Shown here piece after piece: positions 22,668 to 34,932 of a stretch of DNA of 64,000 nt; positions within the stretch are counted from its first letter, which is position 1, and every line of letters starts with the position of its first letter. A model generated the notes under the pieces. It saw nothing but the letters and a program-made list of their open reading frames with translations. It was not told the DNA's origin and did no database searches. The position numbers and the translations under genes were made by a program. The stretch lies in the NCBI GenBank assembly GCA_963921195.1, contig OY992536.1:93849007-93913006 (forward strand), read 5' to 3'. The stretch comes from Pegoplata infirma (taxonomy: Eukaryota; Arthropoda; Insecta; Diptera; Anthomyiidae).

Positions 22668-22955
22668 AATCCCGATAAATGGAAATACAATCCACCAATG
22701 AATCCAGCTAATGCTGCTCCTGGTGCACCACCTGGTAGTGGTCCCGGTACAATTGGACCCATTGGTATGGGCGGTGGTATGGGTAGCATGGGCACTAATG
22801 GCGGTTTACATCCCTCAATGGGTGGTCCCAATCAAATGGGCAATTCAGCAGCCGCTGCTGCTGCCGCTGGTATGGCTGCTATGCAACAAGCCGCTGCTGT
22901 TGCTAAACATAATCAAATGATGTCACAAGTTGCAGCTGCCGCAGCTCAACATCAC

Positions 22956-22987
<32 letters not shown>

Positions 22988-23420
22988 GCAACAGCAACAA
23001 CAGCAGCAGCCACCACATCCAGCTCATCAACAGCCACCACATCCACAACATCAACAACATGGTCCACCACATCCATCACAAATGCAATCTCATCAATTCA
23101 ATTCGAATCTTTTAAATCATGCTATGAATAATCAAGCAGCAGCTGCCGCCGCTGCTGCTGCTATAGCAGCTGGTATGCCTCATATGCAGCTACCACCAGC
23201 AATGCAGGCTACTGGCAATATGTACGATCATCCTGGTGTACATCCCGGTGTGGGTATGAATGGTGTACCAAAACCACCACCCGGACAACCAGGTCCCGGT
23301 GATTTAGTTTATTTAGGTGGACAACCACATGCTGCCGCTGCTTTAGGCATGATGCAACAAAATCAATATATGAATAATCAAGCTGCAGCTGCCGCAGCCG
23401 CTTCACGTAATGCAGCAGCG
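22668..23420 (+). CDS. pum: Pumilio, second coding exon (partial gene)
   Basis: The acceptor TTTCTCTTTTTAG is followed directly by codons for NPDKWKYNPPMNPANAAPG, which continue the Drosophila protein exactly where the previous exon stops. The exon is 753 nt, 251 codons, phase 0 at both ends, and finishes RNAAA before GTAAGT at 23421. It contains a G/M-rich segment, several poly-Ala tracts, AAAVAKHNQMMSQ, a poly-Gln run of about 20 and an HPQHQQ-rich stretch. It then continues with QFNSNLLNHAM, MYDHPG and DLVYLGGQ, all with counterparts in fly Pumilio. These tracts are low-complexity and probably disordered. The exon carrying KKLWEKSDGKG and the PUM domain was not found downstream. Confidence 0.93.
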
Positions 23421-23534
23421 GTAAGTTTTTTAATATATTATTTTTTTATTATTAGATTTTATTTAATTTCCATGCAGTCAAAATTCTACGACTAATTCAA
23501 TTTATAACTTTGTGCCAGTAATATTTTATTTGTG

Positions 23535-24420
23535 CATTAGACGGGCATTTTTTTTGTATGGCAAAAAAGTTTTTCATCTGATTTTGAACGTTTTGGCAAG
23601 TTTTTATTCTCCTAGGCTTAAAACTTATGTGGTACAAATTTGAGGCCAATCGGATTAAATTAACCCGTGGCTCCCGATGACCAAAGTTTTGGATTATTTA
23701 AAATTAATTCAAAAATTTTTATGCGTTAAACACAAATATTTTGAAAAAATATTGAAAATCGGTCAAACCGTTTTCGACATATCGCTATTTGAAATTTGCA
23801 AAAATGGCGATTTTTTCCTACGTTCAAGAAATTAAAAAAAAATCTCAAAATTTTTTTCACTTGACTCTTTTATTAAGCTAAAGACAAACTTTTATTTCAT
23901 CTTAATTTTAGCCAAATCCGAGGATTGAACCCGTGGCGCCTTTCGATGAAAGTTTTGGATTTTTGGAAACTTCCACCAAAATTTTGGATTTTTCAAAAAT
24001 GAAAAAATAAAAAAATTCTTGCGTTACATCAATTTTATAAATTTCATAAATTTTGGCAAGCTGATTGCGAATATAAAAAAATCCGAAATCATTCAAGCGC
24101 TTTTTGATATATCGCCATTTGAAATTAGTCAACAAATTTCCGAAAATGGTGAAAAAAATTTCTTAAACGTAGGAAAAACTTGCCATTTTTTTTTCTAATT
24201 TTCAGGGCATCAAAAAATTCTTTAAGATACATAATATTATGATGTATTATATCTTAAAGACATTACATACATATATTATATTTTTTTTAAATTCCCAAAA
24301 ATCTAAAACTTTGATCGCCTGGCGCCACGGGTTAATTTAATACGATTGGCTTCAAATTTGTAGTGAAATAAAAATTTGCCTGTGAAAAATCAAAAGTTAA
24401 AGAAAAATGCCACTCTAATG
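23535..24420. mobile_element. Inverted-repeat element, CATTAGACGGGCATTTTT ends
   Basis: Ends CATTAGACGGGCATTTTT and AAAAATGCCACTCTAATG are followed inward by imperfect arms of more than 150 bp. The arms share, for example, GCCAATCGGATTAAATTAAC against its partner in GGGTTAATTTAATACGATTG. Inner motifs such as CGACATATCGCTATTTGAAA recur near 24110. No clear target duplication and no coding frame. Confidence 0.65.
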
Positions 24421-24699
24421 TACATAATTGATTGTTCATTCGTATTTTCGTTTATTATCTATTTTTGATAATAAATTTCTATGACGTTTAGATGTTTTTT
24501 TGTTTTTAGTTCTGCTGTTTTTAGACTTTGATTTAATTAAATCTCTTTTTGACTATGATTTAATAATTGTTTGTCAGTAATTGTATTAATTATTGACAGT
24601 AGGATACAACGACACAATACGATATGATTGATAATATAATTTATTACTTTTGGTCGCTTACTGTTTTTAATGTATAATAATGTTTTGTAGATTTAAAGG

Positions 24700-27450
24700 A
24701 AATTAAAAAAGTTTTATCAGATTCTAACTTTTTTATTGAAATAATTGATCTGATTATAAAAAGTTTTTGATTATAACAACTTTTTTATAGAAAAAGTTTA
24801 TCAGATTCTGACAACTTTTTTATAGAAAAAGTTCATCAGATTCTGACAACTTTTTTATAGAAAAAGTTCATAAGATTCTGGCAACTTGGCCTCGAGCTCG
24901 AAGAATTTTTATTTATTTAAATTGGAAAGGTCAAATAATAACAACTTTTATTCTGAAAACTTTTTTATAGAAAAGGTTGAGCAGATTCTGACAACTTTTT
25001 TATCGAAAAAGTTGATCAGATTCTGACAACTTTTTTATCGAAAAAGTTGATCAGATTCTGACAACTTTTTTATCGAAAAAGTTGATCAGATTCTGACAAC
25101 ATTTTTATCGAAAAAGTTGATCAGATTCTGACAACATTTTTATCGAAAAAGTTGATCAGATTCTGATAACTTTTTTATAGAAAAAGTTGATCAGATTCTG
25201 ACAACTTTTTTATAGAAAAAGTGGATCAGATTCTGACAACTTTTTTATAGAAAAGTTATCAGATTCTGACAAATTTTTTAAAGAAAAAGTTGATCAGATT
25301 CTGAAAACTTTTTTTAAGAAAAAGTTGATCGCATTTTGACAAATTTTTGATAGAAAAAGTTGATTGATTTTTATAACAAAAGTTGATCAGATTCTGACAT
25401 TTTTTTTATAGAAAAAGTTGATCAGATTCTGACAACTTTTTTATAGAAAAAGTTGATCAGATTCTGACAACTTTTTTATAGAAAAAGTTGATCAGATTCT
25501 AACAACTTTTTTAAGAAAAAGTTGATTGGATTCTGACAACTTTTTGATAGAAAAAGTTGATTGATTTTTATAACAAAAGTTGATCAGATTCTGACAACTT
25601 TTTTATAGAAAAAGTGGATCGCATGCTGACAACTTTTTATAGAAAAACTTGATCAGATTCTTATAACTTTTTTATAGAAAAAGTTGATCAGATTCTGACA
25701 ACTTTTTTATAGAAAAAGTTGATCAGATTCTGACAATGTTTTTTATTAGAAAAAGTTGATCAGATTCTGACAACTTTTTTATAGAAAAAGTTGGTCAGAT
25801 TCTGACAATTTTTTTATAGAAAAAGTTGATCAGATTCTGACAACTTTTTTATAGAAAAAGTTGATCAGATTCTGACAACTTTTTTATAGAAAAAGTTGAT
25901 CAGATTCTGACAACTTTTTTATAGAAAAAGTTGATCAGATTCTGACAACTTTTTTATAGAAAAAGTTGATCAGATTCTGACAACTTTTTTATAGAAAAAG
26001 TTGATCAGATTCTGACAACTTTTTTATAGAAAAAGTTGATCAGATTCTGACAACTTTTTTATAGAAAAAGTTGATCAGATTCTGACAACTTTTTTATAGA
26101 AAAAGTTGATCAGATTCTGACAACTTTTTTATAGAAAAAGTTGATCAGATTCTGACAACTTTTTTATAGAAAAAGTTGATCAAATTCTGACAACTTTTTT
26201 ATAGAAAAAGTTGATCAGATTCTGACAACTTTTTTATAGTAAAAGTTGATGTGACAACTTTTTTGTAGAAAAAGTTGATTAGATTCTGAAATTTTTTTTT
26301 TAAAGAAAAAGTTGATCAGATTCTGACAATGTGTTTTATTAGAAACAGTTGATCCGATTCTGACAACTTTTTTAAAGAAAATTTTTTATCAGACTCTGAC
26401 AATATTTTTTATTAGAAAAAGTTGATCACATTCTGACAACTTTTTTATAGAAAAAGTTGATCAGATTCTGACAAACTATTTTATAGAAAAAGTTGATCAG
26501 ATTCTGACAATTTTTTTATAGAAAAAGTTGATCAGATTCTGACAACTTTTTTATAGAAAAAGTTGATCAGATTCTGATTTATTAGAAAAAGTTGATCAGA
26601 TTCTGACAACTTTTTTATCGAAAAAGTTGATCAGATTCTGACAACTTTTTTATAGAAAAAGTTGATCAGATTCTGACAATGTTTTTTATTAGAAAAAGTT
26701 GATCAGATTCTGACAACTTTTTTATAGAAAAAGTTGGTCAGATTCTGACAACTTTTTTATAGACAACTTTTTTATAGAAAAAGTTGATCAGATTCTGACA
26801 ATGTTTTTTATTAGAAAAAGTTGATCAGATTCTGACAACTTTTTTATAGAAAAAGTTGATCAGATTTTGGCATCTTTTTTAAACCAATACTTTGTCATTG
26901 AATTTCTTAGTTACAACTAACAACTATTTTATAGAAAAAGTTGATCAGATTCTGACAACTTTTTTATAGAAAAAGTTGATCAAATTCTGACAACTTTTTT
27001 TATAGAAAAAGATGATTAGATTCTGACAACGTTTTTATAGAAAAAGTTGATTAGATTCTGACAACTTTTTTATAGAAAAAGTTGATTAGATTCTGACAAC
27101 TTTTTTATAGAAAAAGTTGACCAGATTCTGACAACTTTTTTATAGAAAAAGTTGATCAGATTCTGACAACTTTTTTTTATAAAAAAAGCTGATCAGATTC
27201 TGACAACTTTTTTTATAGAAAAAGTTGATCAAATTCTGTCAACTTTTTTTTTATAAAAAAATCTGATCAGATTCTGACAACTTTTTTTTATAGAAAAAGT
27301 TCATCAGATTCTGACAACTTTTTTTATAGAAAAAGTTAATCAGATTCCGACAACTTTTTTATAGAAAAAGTTCATCAGATTCTGACAACTTTTTTATAGA
27401 AAAAGTTGATAAGATTCTGACAACTTTTTTATAGAAAAAGTTTTTACAAA
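24700..27450 (+). repeat. 35-bp hairpin satellite, ~75 units
   Basis: The unit reads GACAACTTTTTTATAGAAAA then AGTTGATCAGATTCT. It contains two inverted repeats: CAACTTTTT facing AAAAAGTTG across a short ATAG-type loop, and TCAGA-T-TCTGA. The central part (25870-26200) is nearly perfect; both flanks carry variants and indels, typical of unequal exchange with homogenised centre. A segment at 24889-24950 is foreign (CTCGAGCTCGAAGAATTTTT) and matches sequence beside the MITE at 59628-59779. Confidence 0.95.
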
Positions 27451-27944
27451 AAGTCATTGTGTTTTTTAGTACCATTGTCAACCAATGCTCTCCCAGTGCT
27501 TTGTTTTGTTTTTCTACCAATAGTAATTTTTACCAGGAAGGTTTTGTTGGTATAATTTCAAAAATATTTAATATATAATTTCCCCTTTACATTGTTGCAA
27601 AAATATATTCTGAAATAATGCAATAAAATAAACTGCTGCATGCAACACATGAGTATGTTCTTGTTGGCAACAAGCAAAGCATACCACAAAATCTGCACTA
27701 CTTCAGATGTGACTTTCAGAAAAAAGAAAAAAAAAAAAAAAGAATTTATGCATTTTATACATTATTCTCAGGTATTCTTTGTTAATACAAATATACTAGT
27801 TAGAAGAAAAAGAAATGAAGATTCAAGTCTAAATACAAATTTTAATATACAACACTCAAAAACACTTGTTAGTTAAAATCTGCAAAGATATTTTTGTAAT
27901 TGAATTAAAAATAATTTTTCTACAAATGTTTTATTAGATTCTAG
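27451..27944. other. Unassigned AT-rich sequence
   Basis: No repeat or gene was recognised. A purine-rich run lies at 27720-27745. Confidence 0.35.
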
Positions 27945-28106
27945 CATAGAGTAAAGAAAGAACAGAGGTACCATTAGGGAAACCTTGGAGAAACCCAAAT
28001 TGCGAATTACGAATACGATTTAGCAGTAAAAACCTCGAGATAATCGAAGTTCGCAATTTTGGGTTTTCCAAGTTTTCTCTAATGTTACCTCTTTCTTTAC
28101 TCTATG
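27945..28106. mobile_element. hAT-type MITE, CATAGAGTAAAGAAAG ends
   Basis: Inverted ends CATAGAGTAAAGAAAGAAC and CTTTCTTTACTCTATG continue inward for about 55 bp with few mismatches. They are flanked by the 8-bp direct repeat GATTCTAG (27937-27944, 28107-28114). Length 162 bp. Confidence 0.9.
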
Positions 28107-28139
28107 GATTCTAGCTACAAATCAGACTTCAATATTGTT

Positions 28140-28430
28140 TTAATTAAAATTCATAAAAAAAAATGTTATTCGAAAAAACATTTATTGTAATTCGTAAAAG
28201 ATCAATCCCCTAAAAATCGCCAAAGAATAATTGATATTCATAAAAGATCAACACTAAAAATAAAAATCATGAAATTTGTAAAAATTTGCAGTTTGAAAAA
28301 ATTCAAAAACAATTTTTGAAGATGATAAATTGAAGTTCGAAAAATATTAATTGTTATTCGAAAAAGATCAATCGGTATTCAAAAAACATAAATTTAAATT
28401 CCAAAGATTCAAACTTCGAAACATTCAGCT
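28140..28430 (+). repeat. Decayed array of AATTGTAATTCG-type 21-bp units
   Basis: Recurrent blocks such as TTATTGTAATTCGTAAAAGATCAA. Reverse-orientation pieces of the same family follow at 28700-28790 (TTAATCTTTATCGAATTTAA), beyond a short MITE. Confidence 0.5.
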
Positions 28431-28588
28431 TTACCACAAGAAAATAAAATAAATTTAAAATGAGCTTTTAATTTTATTTCCATACAAATTGTTTTTGTTT
28501 TTAAAATCGACTTTCAAAAAATGTATTGAAAATTTGAAATTTAAAATAAAACTTTTGTTAAAATAGACTTTTTGTTTTCTTGTGGTAA
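28431..28588. mobile_element. 158-bp MITE E, copy 1
   Basis: Inverted ends TTACCACAAGAAAATA and TTTTCTTGTGGTAA. About 95% identical to the copy at 29654-29811 over the full length. The outermost TA on each side may be the target duplication of a Tc1/mariner-type element. Confidence 0.8.
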
Positions 28589-28792
28589 GGGCCATTGATT
28601 TTATATTTGAAAAAAATTTCAAATAAAATTGTGTTGGGCTAAACTTCAGCATACCTTTTTTTAATTTCATTTCATCTATTTGATTTTGAGAATTTTAAAT
28701 TATTTAAAACGTGTCGAATTTTTTTCGAACTCCAGTTAATCTTTATCGAATTTAAATTGATCGTTTTTCAAAAATCAATTTATCTTTTACCA

Positions 28793-30267
28793 CCCAGGTA
28801 GAAAAATACAACCATAAAAACGCTTTTAAAGCGCTCTGCATGGTAGTGAGAATGTTTTCAGACCATACGGAAAACCATCCTCAGAGCGCTTTCAGATAGT
28901 CCTAATGATAACACCGTTAGACGGTTTATATAAAGCGTTTTTAAAGACATTTATAATGGTGATTTGAGAACGCTTCGTTAAAGCATTATTAAAGCGTTAA
29001 AAAGCAAACAAATATAGCAATTTTAAAATTTTTGTAAACTTTGTCGTACTGGACGATAAAAGTTGAATCTTGGTATAGGCAAGAAATTGCTGCAAAAATT
29101 AGTTGTAAAAATGTTAAAGTTTGCAAGAAAATGTAATATTGCAACAAAAATTTAATAAAATATCTGATGACATAACTTTATACTTTCAGAGGAAATCTTT
29201 CGTTTTAATGGATATTGAAAATTGGAATATTAGATATTTTTGTTATAATTCTAAAAAATGTAGTGGAATTTAAGCAGTACTGACACTTTAAATTCTTTAT
29301 ACAGTTTGTCGTATTTTTCCATCCAGAAAAATAGATACTTCAAAAGCGATTAATGCGAAGACAATTTTAAGAAAATTATTAGAAACAAACAATGAATTTT
29401 CACAAAATTGTTCACATCGCAGATGATGTAGCGAATATGGAAGCTACAAAATCTCAGTTTTCTGACTTCGATTTTGAAACCAGTTTCTTAAAATCAATTG
29501 TAAATGCTTTATACAAATTCTCAAAATAAAACGCCATTGGTAGTATACCCAATCTACAAGAATAGAATCCAATGCAACAAAATTTGTGTTTTGTTATGGC
29601 TGCCTCTCATTCTGATAACGTATGCCCAATTTGAAATGCAAAACCTATCAGCCTTACTACAAGAAAACAAAACAAATTTAAAATGAGCTTTTAATTTTAT
29701 TTCCATACAAATTGTTTTTGTTTTTAAAATCGACTTTCAAAAAATGTATTGAAAATTTGAAATTTAAAATAAAACTTTTGTTTAAATAGACTTGTTATTT
29801 TCTTGTGGTAAGGGCCTATGATTGTAAATCAAATTTTTATCACAAAGGTATCCAATATCTTCAATGAAATGAACAACATTTTATAAACCAATTTCATCAA
29901 TAGATACAGGACATAATAGGATATAATGTTGAAAATACTTTGTAATGGGAAAATCATGATAGCAAACCCAATTTTTTGCTTAAATCAAGCCAAAAACAAT
30001 TTTGACAGTTCTTATTTTTTGAATGGCAGTGAAATAAAATCATAGGTTTGATTAAAAAGTATTCTCAAAATGCTTTTAGGAATCGTTCGAAAAGCGTTAT
30101 GAAGTTATGCTTTAAAATTGAGTTATTTTGATTTTATTTTATAACCATCATGAATTTATACTTGGGGGTGTTTTGAAAACGCTTTTTCTTATTACCGTCA
30201 TGAATTTCTACTTAAGAGTGCTTTAAAGACGCTTTATTTTTATAACCGTCATGAATTTCTACTTGGG
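28793..30267. mobile_element. 1.47-kb inverted-repeat element, CCCARGTAGAAA ends
   Basis: Ends CCCAGGTAGAAAAATAC and GAATTTCTACTTGGG, with further inverted blocks of AAAACGCTTTTAAAGCGCTC type against AGTGCTTTAAAGACGCTTT. The flanks rejoin as CTTTTACCA/CAATTTCAATGG, matching the uninterrupted CTTTTACCAATTTCAATGG at 30939-30957. This proves an insertion with about 2 bp duplicated. It carries MITE E copy 2 inside. No coding frame. Confidence 0.65.
29654..29811. mobile_element. 158-bp MITE E, copy 2
   Basis: Ends TTACTACAAGAAAACA and TTTTCTTGTGGTAA, the same length and body as copy 1 (28431-28588). It lies inside the 28793-30267 element. Confidence 0.8.
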
Positions 30268-30360
30268 CAATTTCAATGGATTTTTTTTTTTAATTTCAAT
30301 TATTTTTTTTTTAATTAAAATGATCTTTTTCGAATTCCAATAAATCTGGTTCAGATATAT
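30268..30360 (+). repeat. Direct repeat flanking a mini-me element, left copy
   Basis: About 93 bases starting CAATTTCAATGGATTTTTTT and ending GTTCAGATATAT. They are repeated almost identically at 30946-31036, on the other side of the mini-me-like element. Both belong to the reverse-oriented 21-bp-unit family. Confidence 0.75.
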
Positions 30361-30366
30361 ATTTTT

Positions 30367-30930
30367 ATACCCTTCACTTAGTGATAGAGGGTATATATAA
30401 GTTTGTCATTCCGTTTGTAACTCATCGAAATATCGGTCTGGGACCCCATAAAGTATATATATTCATGATGCCCGATCGATTTTCCGTCTGTCTGTATGTG
30501 GAAAATGCTGTAGCGGACAAAATATTGCACATAGATGACTGAAACTTAACATATTTATTGGAAGTTCTTCCGAAAAGTTTGGTATTGCATTTGAGCGATA
30601 TCGGTTCAGCGGTTCAAAAGTTATGAACGGAAATGTAAGGACACCTCAAAAATTTCAGTACATTCAACATAACCTAAAAATACAAATTGCTTTAATTCGC
30701 CTGCTGGTTAACATATGTGAACATAATTGAACACCAAATGGTATTTAAACAGCTACGAACATATTTCTTGACAAAAAAAAACAAAAATCGCGGATTTTTT
30801 TCGCGGAAATTTTTTTTTTTCAAAAGTAAATTCCTTTTAAATAATGTTTTTTGCAATAATCTTTTTGAAATTGTGGAGGGTATCACTACATTCGGCAAGG
30901 CCGAATTTAACTTTTTTACTTGTTGAAAAT
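30367..30930 (+). mobile_element. mini-me-like element, type 3
   Basis: Starts ATACCCTTCACTTAGTGATA and ends with TTCGGCAAGGCCGAATTTAA and TTACTTGTTG. It retains CCGTCTGTCTGTATGTG as its tetranucleotide region. It is closely related to the interrupted copy at 44936-46331 on the other strand. Overlapping open frames on both strands are repeat by-products. Confidence 0.7.
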
Positions 30931-30945
30931 AAATTGATCTTTTAC

Positions 30946-31380
30946 CAATTTCAATGGATTTTTTTTTTTAATTTCAATTATTTTTTTTAATTAAAATGAT
31001 CTTTTTCGAATTCCAATAAATCTTGTTCAGATATATTTTTTTTTAAAATTCAATTATTTTTTTTTTTAAATTTTAATTTATTTTTCTTGAGATTTTAACT
31101 AATTTTTACTTAAATTTATGTTTTTTGTTGTACTGATCTATTCCGAAATTCAATTAATCTTATAAAAATTTCAAGAGATATTTTTTAAATTTCGAATGAA
31201 GTTTTGCGAATTTTAATAGTTTTTTATTTATGTTTTTCGAATTCAAATTCATATTTTTTGAATATCAAATGATTTTTTTATCAATTTTAATTGCTCATTT
31301 ACGAATTTTAACTGAACGTTTTTGAATTCCAATTAATCGATCTTTAACCACTTTCCATTCATTGATCATTTCTGCATCTT
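30946..31380 (-). repeat. Right direct-repeat copy and decayed 21-bp-unit array
   Basis: The first 91 bases repeat 30268-30360. The rest holds degraded reverse-oriented units such as GATCTTTTTCGAATTCCAAT and TTTGCGAATTTTAATAG. Confidence 0.5.
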
Positions 31381-31969
31381 CGCTTGCAATTGCGGTTCCT
31401 GTTAAAAAATTTGGGAATCATTTTTATTTTTTTTTGTATAAACAATTTACTAAAATTTTGTAAAAATAACAAACTATTTCTACTAAACAAAGTTCCAAAA
31501 AACTGGTTTTACTAATTTAATCAGTTTTAGTAAAAAAACAAAAAATTTAAATAGTTATATTTCTACTAACGTTTATGTTCTAGTGCAGGCATTCACATTT
31601 AAAATGCATGCGAAAGTTTTTGCTTCTTCTTTTGTTGCAACTATTTTTATTTGATTCTAGATTTTTCCGCCATATAAACAAGGTAGGAAGCCATGTCTTT
31701 CTATCTATTTATCTGTCTGTCTGGATGTCCGTCTGTCTTGTCTGCCTGCCTGCCCATTTGATGGAGAAATAAATGTTTATAAAATTTTTTGTAGTTGTTT
31801 TTTTTCCTCTATTTACTAAAGTTGCAATTACATGTGAAGCTGTTATAATGAGCATTCGACTTTGCTTTTTTACTTTTTCTTGTTGGATAATGTCTTTTTG
31901 ACTCATCTTTTTTTTCTGCAACAAGAATTTATTTGTGTTATAATATATTTTTCTCTGCACCATTTACAG
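31381..31969. other. AT-rich sequence with a short GTCTGTCT run
   Basis: TCTGTCTGTCTGGATGTCCG and a CCTGCCTGCC run near 31710-31755 may be the remnant of a mini-me element. No gene seen. Confidence 0.35.
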
Positions 31970-33295
31970 ATGTAATTTGAAAAACATCAATTGTTATTCG
32001 AAGATTTTACTCGTAATTCGAAGATTCTATTTGTTATTCAAAGTTTCCATTTTTAACTCAAAGATTCTAGTAATTCGAATACTCCATTTGTAATTCGAAA
32101 ATTCCATTTGTAATTCGAAGATTCTATTTGTAATTCAAAAATTCGATTATTAATTCGGAGATTCCATGTGTAATTCTAAGATTCCATTTTTAACTTAAAG
32201 ATTCTCTTATTAATTTGAATACTCCATTTGTAATTTGAAAACCCCATTTGTAATTCGAAGATTCTGTTTGTAATTATAAGATTCCATTTTAATTTGAAGG
32301 TTGCATTTGTAATCTGAAGATTTCATTTGTAATTCGAAGATTCCAATTGTAGTACGAAGATTCTAATTATAATTTGTAAAATATCAATTGTTATTCTAAA
32401 ATATCAATTGTATTTTGTAAAAGATCAATTGTAATTCGAAGATTTTAATTGAAATTTAAAAAATATCATTGTAATTCGTAAAAAAATCAATTGTTTTTTG
32501 AAACAGATCAATTGTAATTCGAAAAAGATTGATTGTAATTCGAAAAGATCGATTGTAATTCAAAAATGTCCAACTGTAATTCTTAAAAGATAAATTGTAA
32601 TTTAAAAAAGATCAATTGTAATTCGAAAAATATAAATTTTAATTCGACAAATATCAATTGTAATTCGTAAAAGATCAATTGTGATTCGTAAGAGATCATT
32701 TGTAATTCGATAAAGATCAATTGTTATTCGAAAAAGATTAATTGTTATTATTAAGGCATTGATTGTATTTTGTAAGAGATTAATTGTAGTTCGAAAAAGA
32801 TAAATTAATTTATTATTCGTTAATTTGTTATTCGTAGGAGATCAATTCTAACTTGAAAAAGATCAATTGTAATTCGTAGAAGATCCTCTGAAACATGTAA
32901 AAGATTAATTGTAATTCGAAGATTCCATGAAGTTCAAAAAAGATTAATTGTAATTCGTAAATGAATTGTAATTTGAAGATTTCAATTGCAATTCCTAAAA
33001 AATCAATTGTAATTCGAAAAAATTAATTGCAATTCGTAAAAGATAAATTGTTTCTCGTTAAAGATTTTTTTCGAATTACAATTGATCTTTTACGAATTAC
33101 AATTGATCTTTTACGAATTACAATTGATAATTTACGAATTACAATTAATCTTTTATGAATTACAATTGATCTTTTACAAACTACAATTGAAGAATGGATC
33201 TTTTACTAATTACAATTGAAATCATTGAAAAATTACAGTTGGAATATTCGAATTACAAATGGAGTATACGAATAACAAATAGATTCTTCGATTCA
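31970..33295. repeat. Decayed 21-bp-unit array with an internal inversion
   Basis: Units like ATTTGTAATTCGAAGATTCC grade into ATCAATTGTAATTCGAAAAA and run in one direction to about 33062. They then turn to the reverse complement (CTTTTACGAATTACAATTGA) up to 33295. The unit resembles the outermost units of the foldback-like element at 1460-4175. It is much more diverged, so probably older. Confidence 0.8.
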
Positions 33296-33489
33296 TCTGC
33301 AAATGGTGTAGTTTTAATTTTTTTAGTAATTAGAAATATAATTTTATAGATATTTCTCATATATTTAAGTTAATGATACATTTCTGTTCTTGCACAGTGG
33401 GTTAGTTTGTTCAAAATTTTCAATTGCTCTGTTTTGAGTTGAATTTTTCGAATTTCTTATGATTTTTTCACAATTTCAATTGATCTTTT

Positions 33490-33580
33490 TATACCATCCA
33501 CCTATTGGTATGTATAAGTTTGTCATTCCGTTTGTAACTTATAGAAATATCGGTCTTGGAATTCATAAAGTATATGGGGC
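33490..33580 (+). mobile_element. mini-me-like fragment
   Basis: Only the first ~90 bases remain: ATACCATCCACCTATTGGTA, TTTGTCATTCCGTTTGTAAC, GAAATATCGGTCTTGG and AAAGTATATGGGG. Confidence 0.6.
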
Positions 33581-34309
33581 ATTCCATGTCAAATCGGACA
33601 ATTTGAATTTTTTTTTTTAGATTTTTCCAATTTGCTTACTGTTTTTAGTACCCTTCGAAAACTCTTTCGTGGTAAATTTTTAGATTTTCAAAAGATATAG
33701 AATTTTTAAAAATTGGTAGTTTGTTCCTTTACTCAAACTTCTTTTACTCATAACTTCTTTAATGAAGTTAATAATGGTCCAAATTGCAATTTTTTTTAAA
33801 TTTTTGTTTTTTACGTACTATTTAAAAAACAATTCAAAAAAATTCTTAAAAGTGCTCTAGTATGCGATTTTTAAGTTTTAAAATTTAAATGCCATTTTTG
33901 AAAGTGTATGTACTCTTTGATTTTTTTGAAATTTTTTTTGTGTAAAACTTCTATTGATTCTACAAATTTCTTGCCCAGTATTACTATTTTTTAAAATTTT
34001 TTGAAAAAAATTTTATTGTAATTTTCCAATCTTAAAATCATTTCTACTGCTCCAATGGTGCATCATAGAGTGGTTGTTTCCGAGACGGACCTCCATTAAT
34101 TTTTACGTATAAACATTTCTTCGGAACAAACTAACATCCTATCTCCGATTTCTAAGGGGGCTCCCACACAAAATGACATTTTTTAAAATTTGCTCCAACC
34201 GCTCTAACTTCCCTAAGAGTGCCCTTAGAGTAATCAAATGTATGACCGACCCACAATATTTTTTTAGTCCAAACCTTTTCTCTGAACACACCTACCCTCT
34301 ATCTTTAAC
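33581..34309. other. Decayed repetitive sequence, no gene
   Basis: Contains GGCATTCCATGTCAAATCGG and diverged motifs that reappear in the inverted repeat to the right (TGCTCCAATGGTGC, GAGACGGACC). No coding frame. Confidence 0.4.
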
Positions 34310-34715
34310 TATTAAGGCGGTCCCCATACAATTTTTTTTAATTTTTTGTACATTTGTTTTATTTAATCAATGGTGCGTCCGAGAGGGTTCATTAGTGAGA
34401 CCGACTCCCATATATTTTTACCCTCCAACATTTTTTTAGACATACTTAAGCCCTATCTCCACTCCCTTATTAGGCTCTTATACAAATTACAGTTGGAACA
34501 AATTCTATAAAAATGTAATTTTAAATTGAAGTTTAGGGAGTGGAGATAGGGCGTAGGTATGTTTCACAAAAATGTTAAAGGGTAAAAATAAATGGGGGTC
34601 GGTCTCACTAATGACCCCTCTCGGACCAACCATTGGTCCGGTAGAAGCTGATTAAATAAAACAAGTTTACAAAAAATAAATGAAAAATGTATGGGGACCA
34701 CCTTAATAGTTAAAA
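34310..34715. repeat. Long imperfect inverted repeat, ~180-bp arms
   Basis: The left arm has TTAAGGCGGTCCCCATACAA, CATTAGTGAGACCGACTCCC and CCCTATCTCCACTCCCT. The right arm has their complements (AGGGAGTGGAGATAGGGCG, GGGGGTCGGTCTCACTAATG, TATGGGGACCACCTTAA). The centre is near 34495. It is probably a decayed inverted-repeat element and could form a long hairpin if transcribed. Confidence 0.75.
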
Positions 34716-34861
34716 AAATGTTTAAAAAAATTCCAAAATCGCAATTTTAGCCTACAGATGCTTATTTTTAAACATATTAATCATTTTTAGCCAAATTTGT
34801 CTTAAAAGTTGGGGAATTTTAAGTATTATATGTAAAAAATATTTAAAAAATATAAAAACAT

Positions 34862-34932
34862 GATTTTGGTCCAAAAATGCTGATCAGCATCTGTGGAACA
34901 AAATGGCTGATCAGCATTTTTGGACCAAAATC
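34862..34932. repeat. Perfect 27-bp inverted repeat
   Basis: Arms 34862-34888 and 34906-34932 are exact reverse complements containing TTTTGGTCCAAAAATGCTG and GATCAGC, with a 17-base loop. The 3' half also resembles a nearby GGACCAAA motif. No element border was identified. Confidence 0.9.

Noticed and set aside
22711..23406. Alternative-frame ORFs across the second pum exon
   Set aside because: Overlap the exon whose frame is fixed by splice sites and Pumilio similarity.
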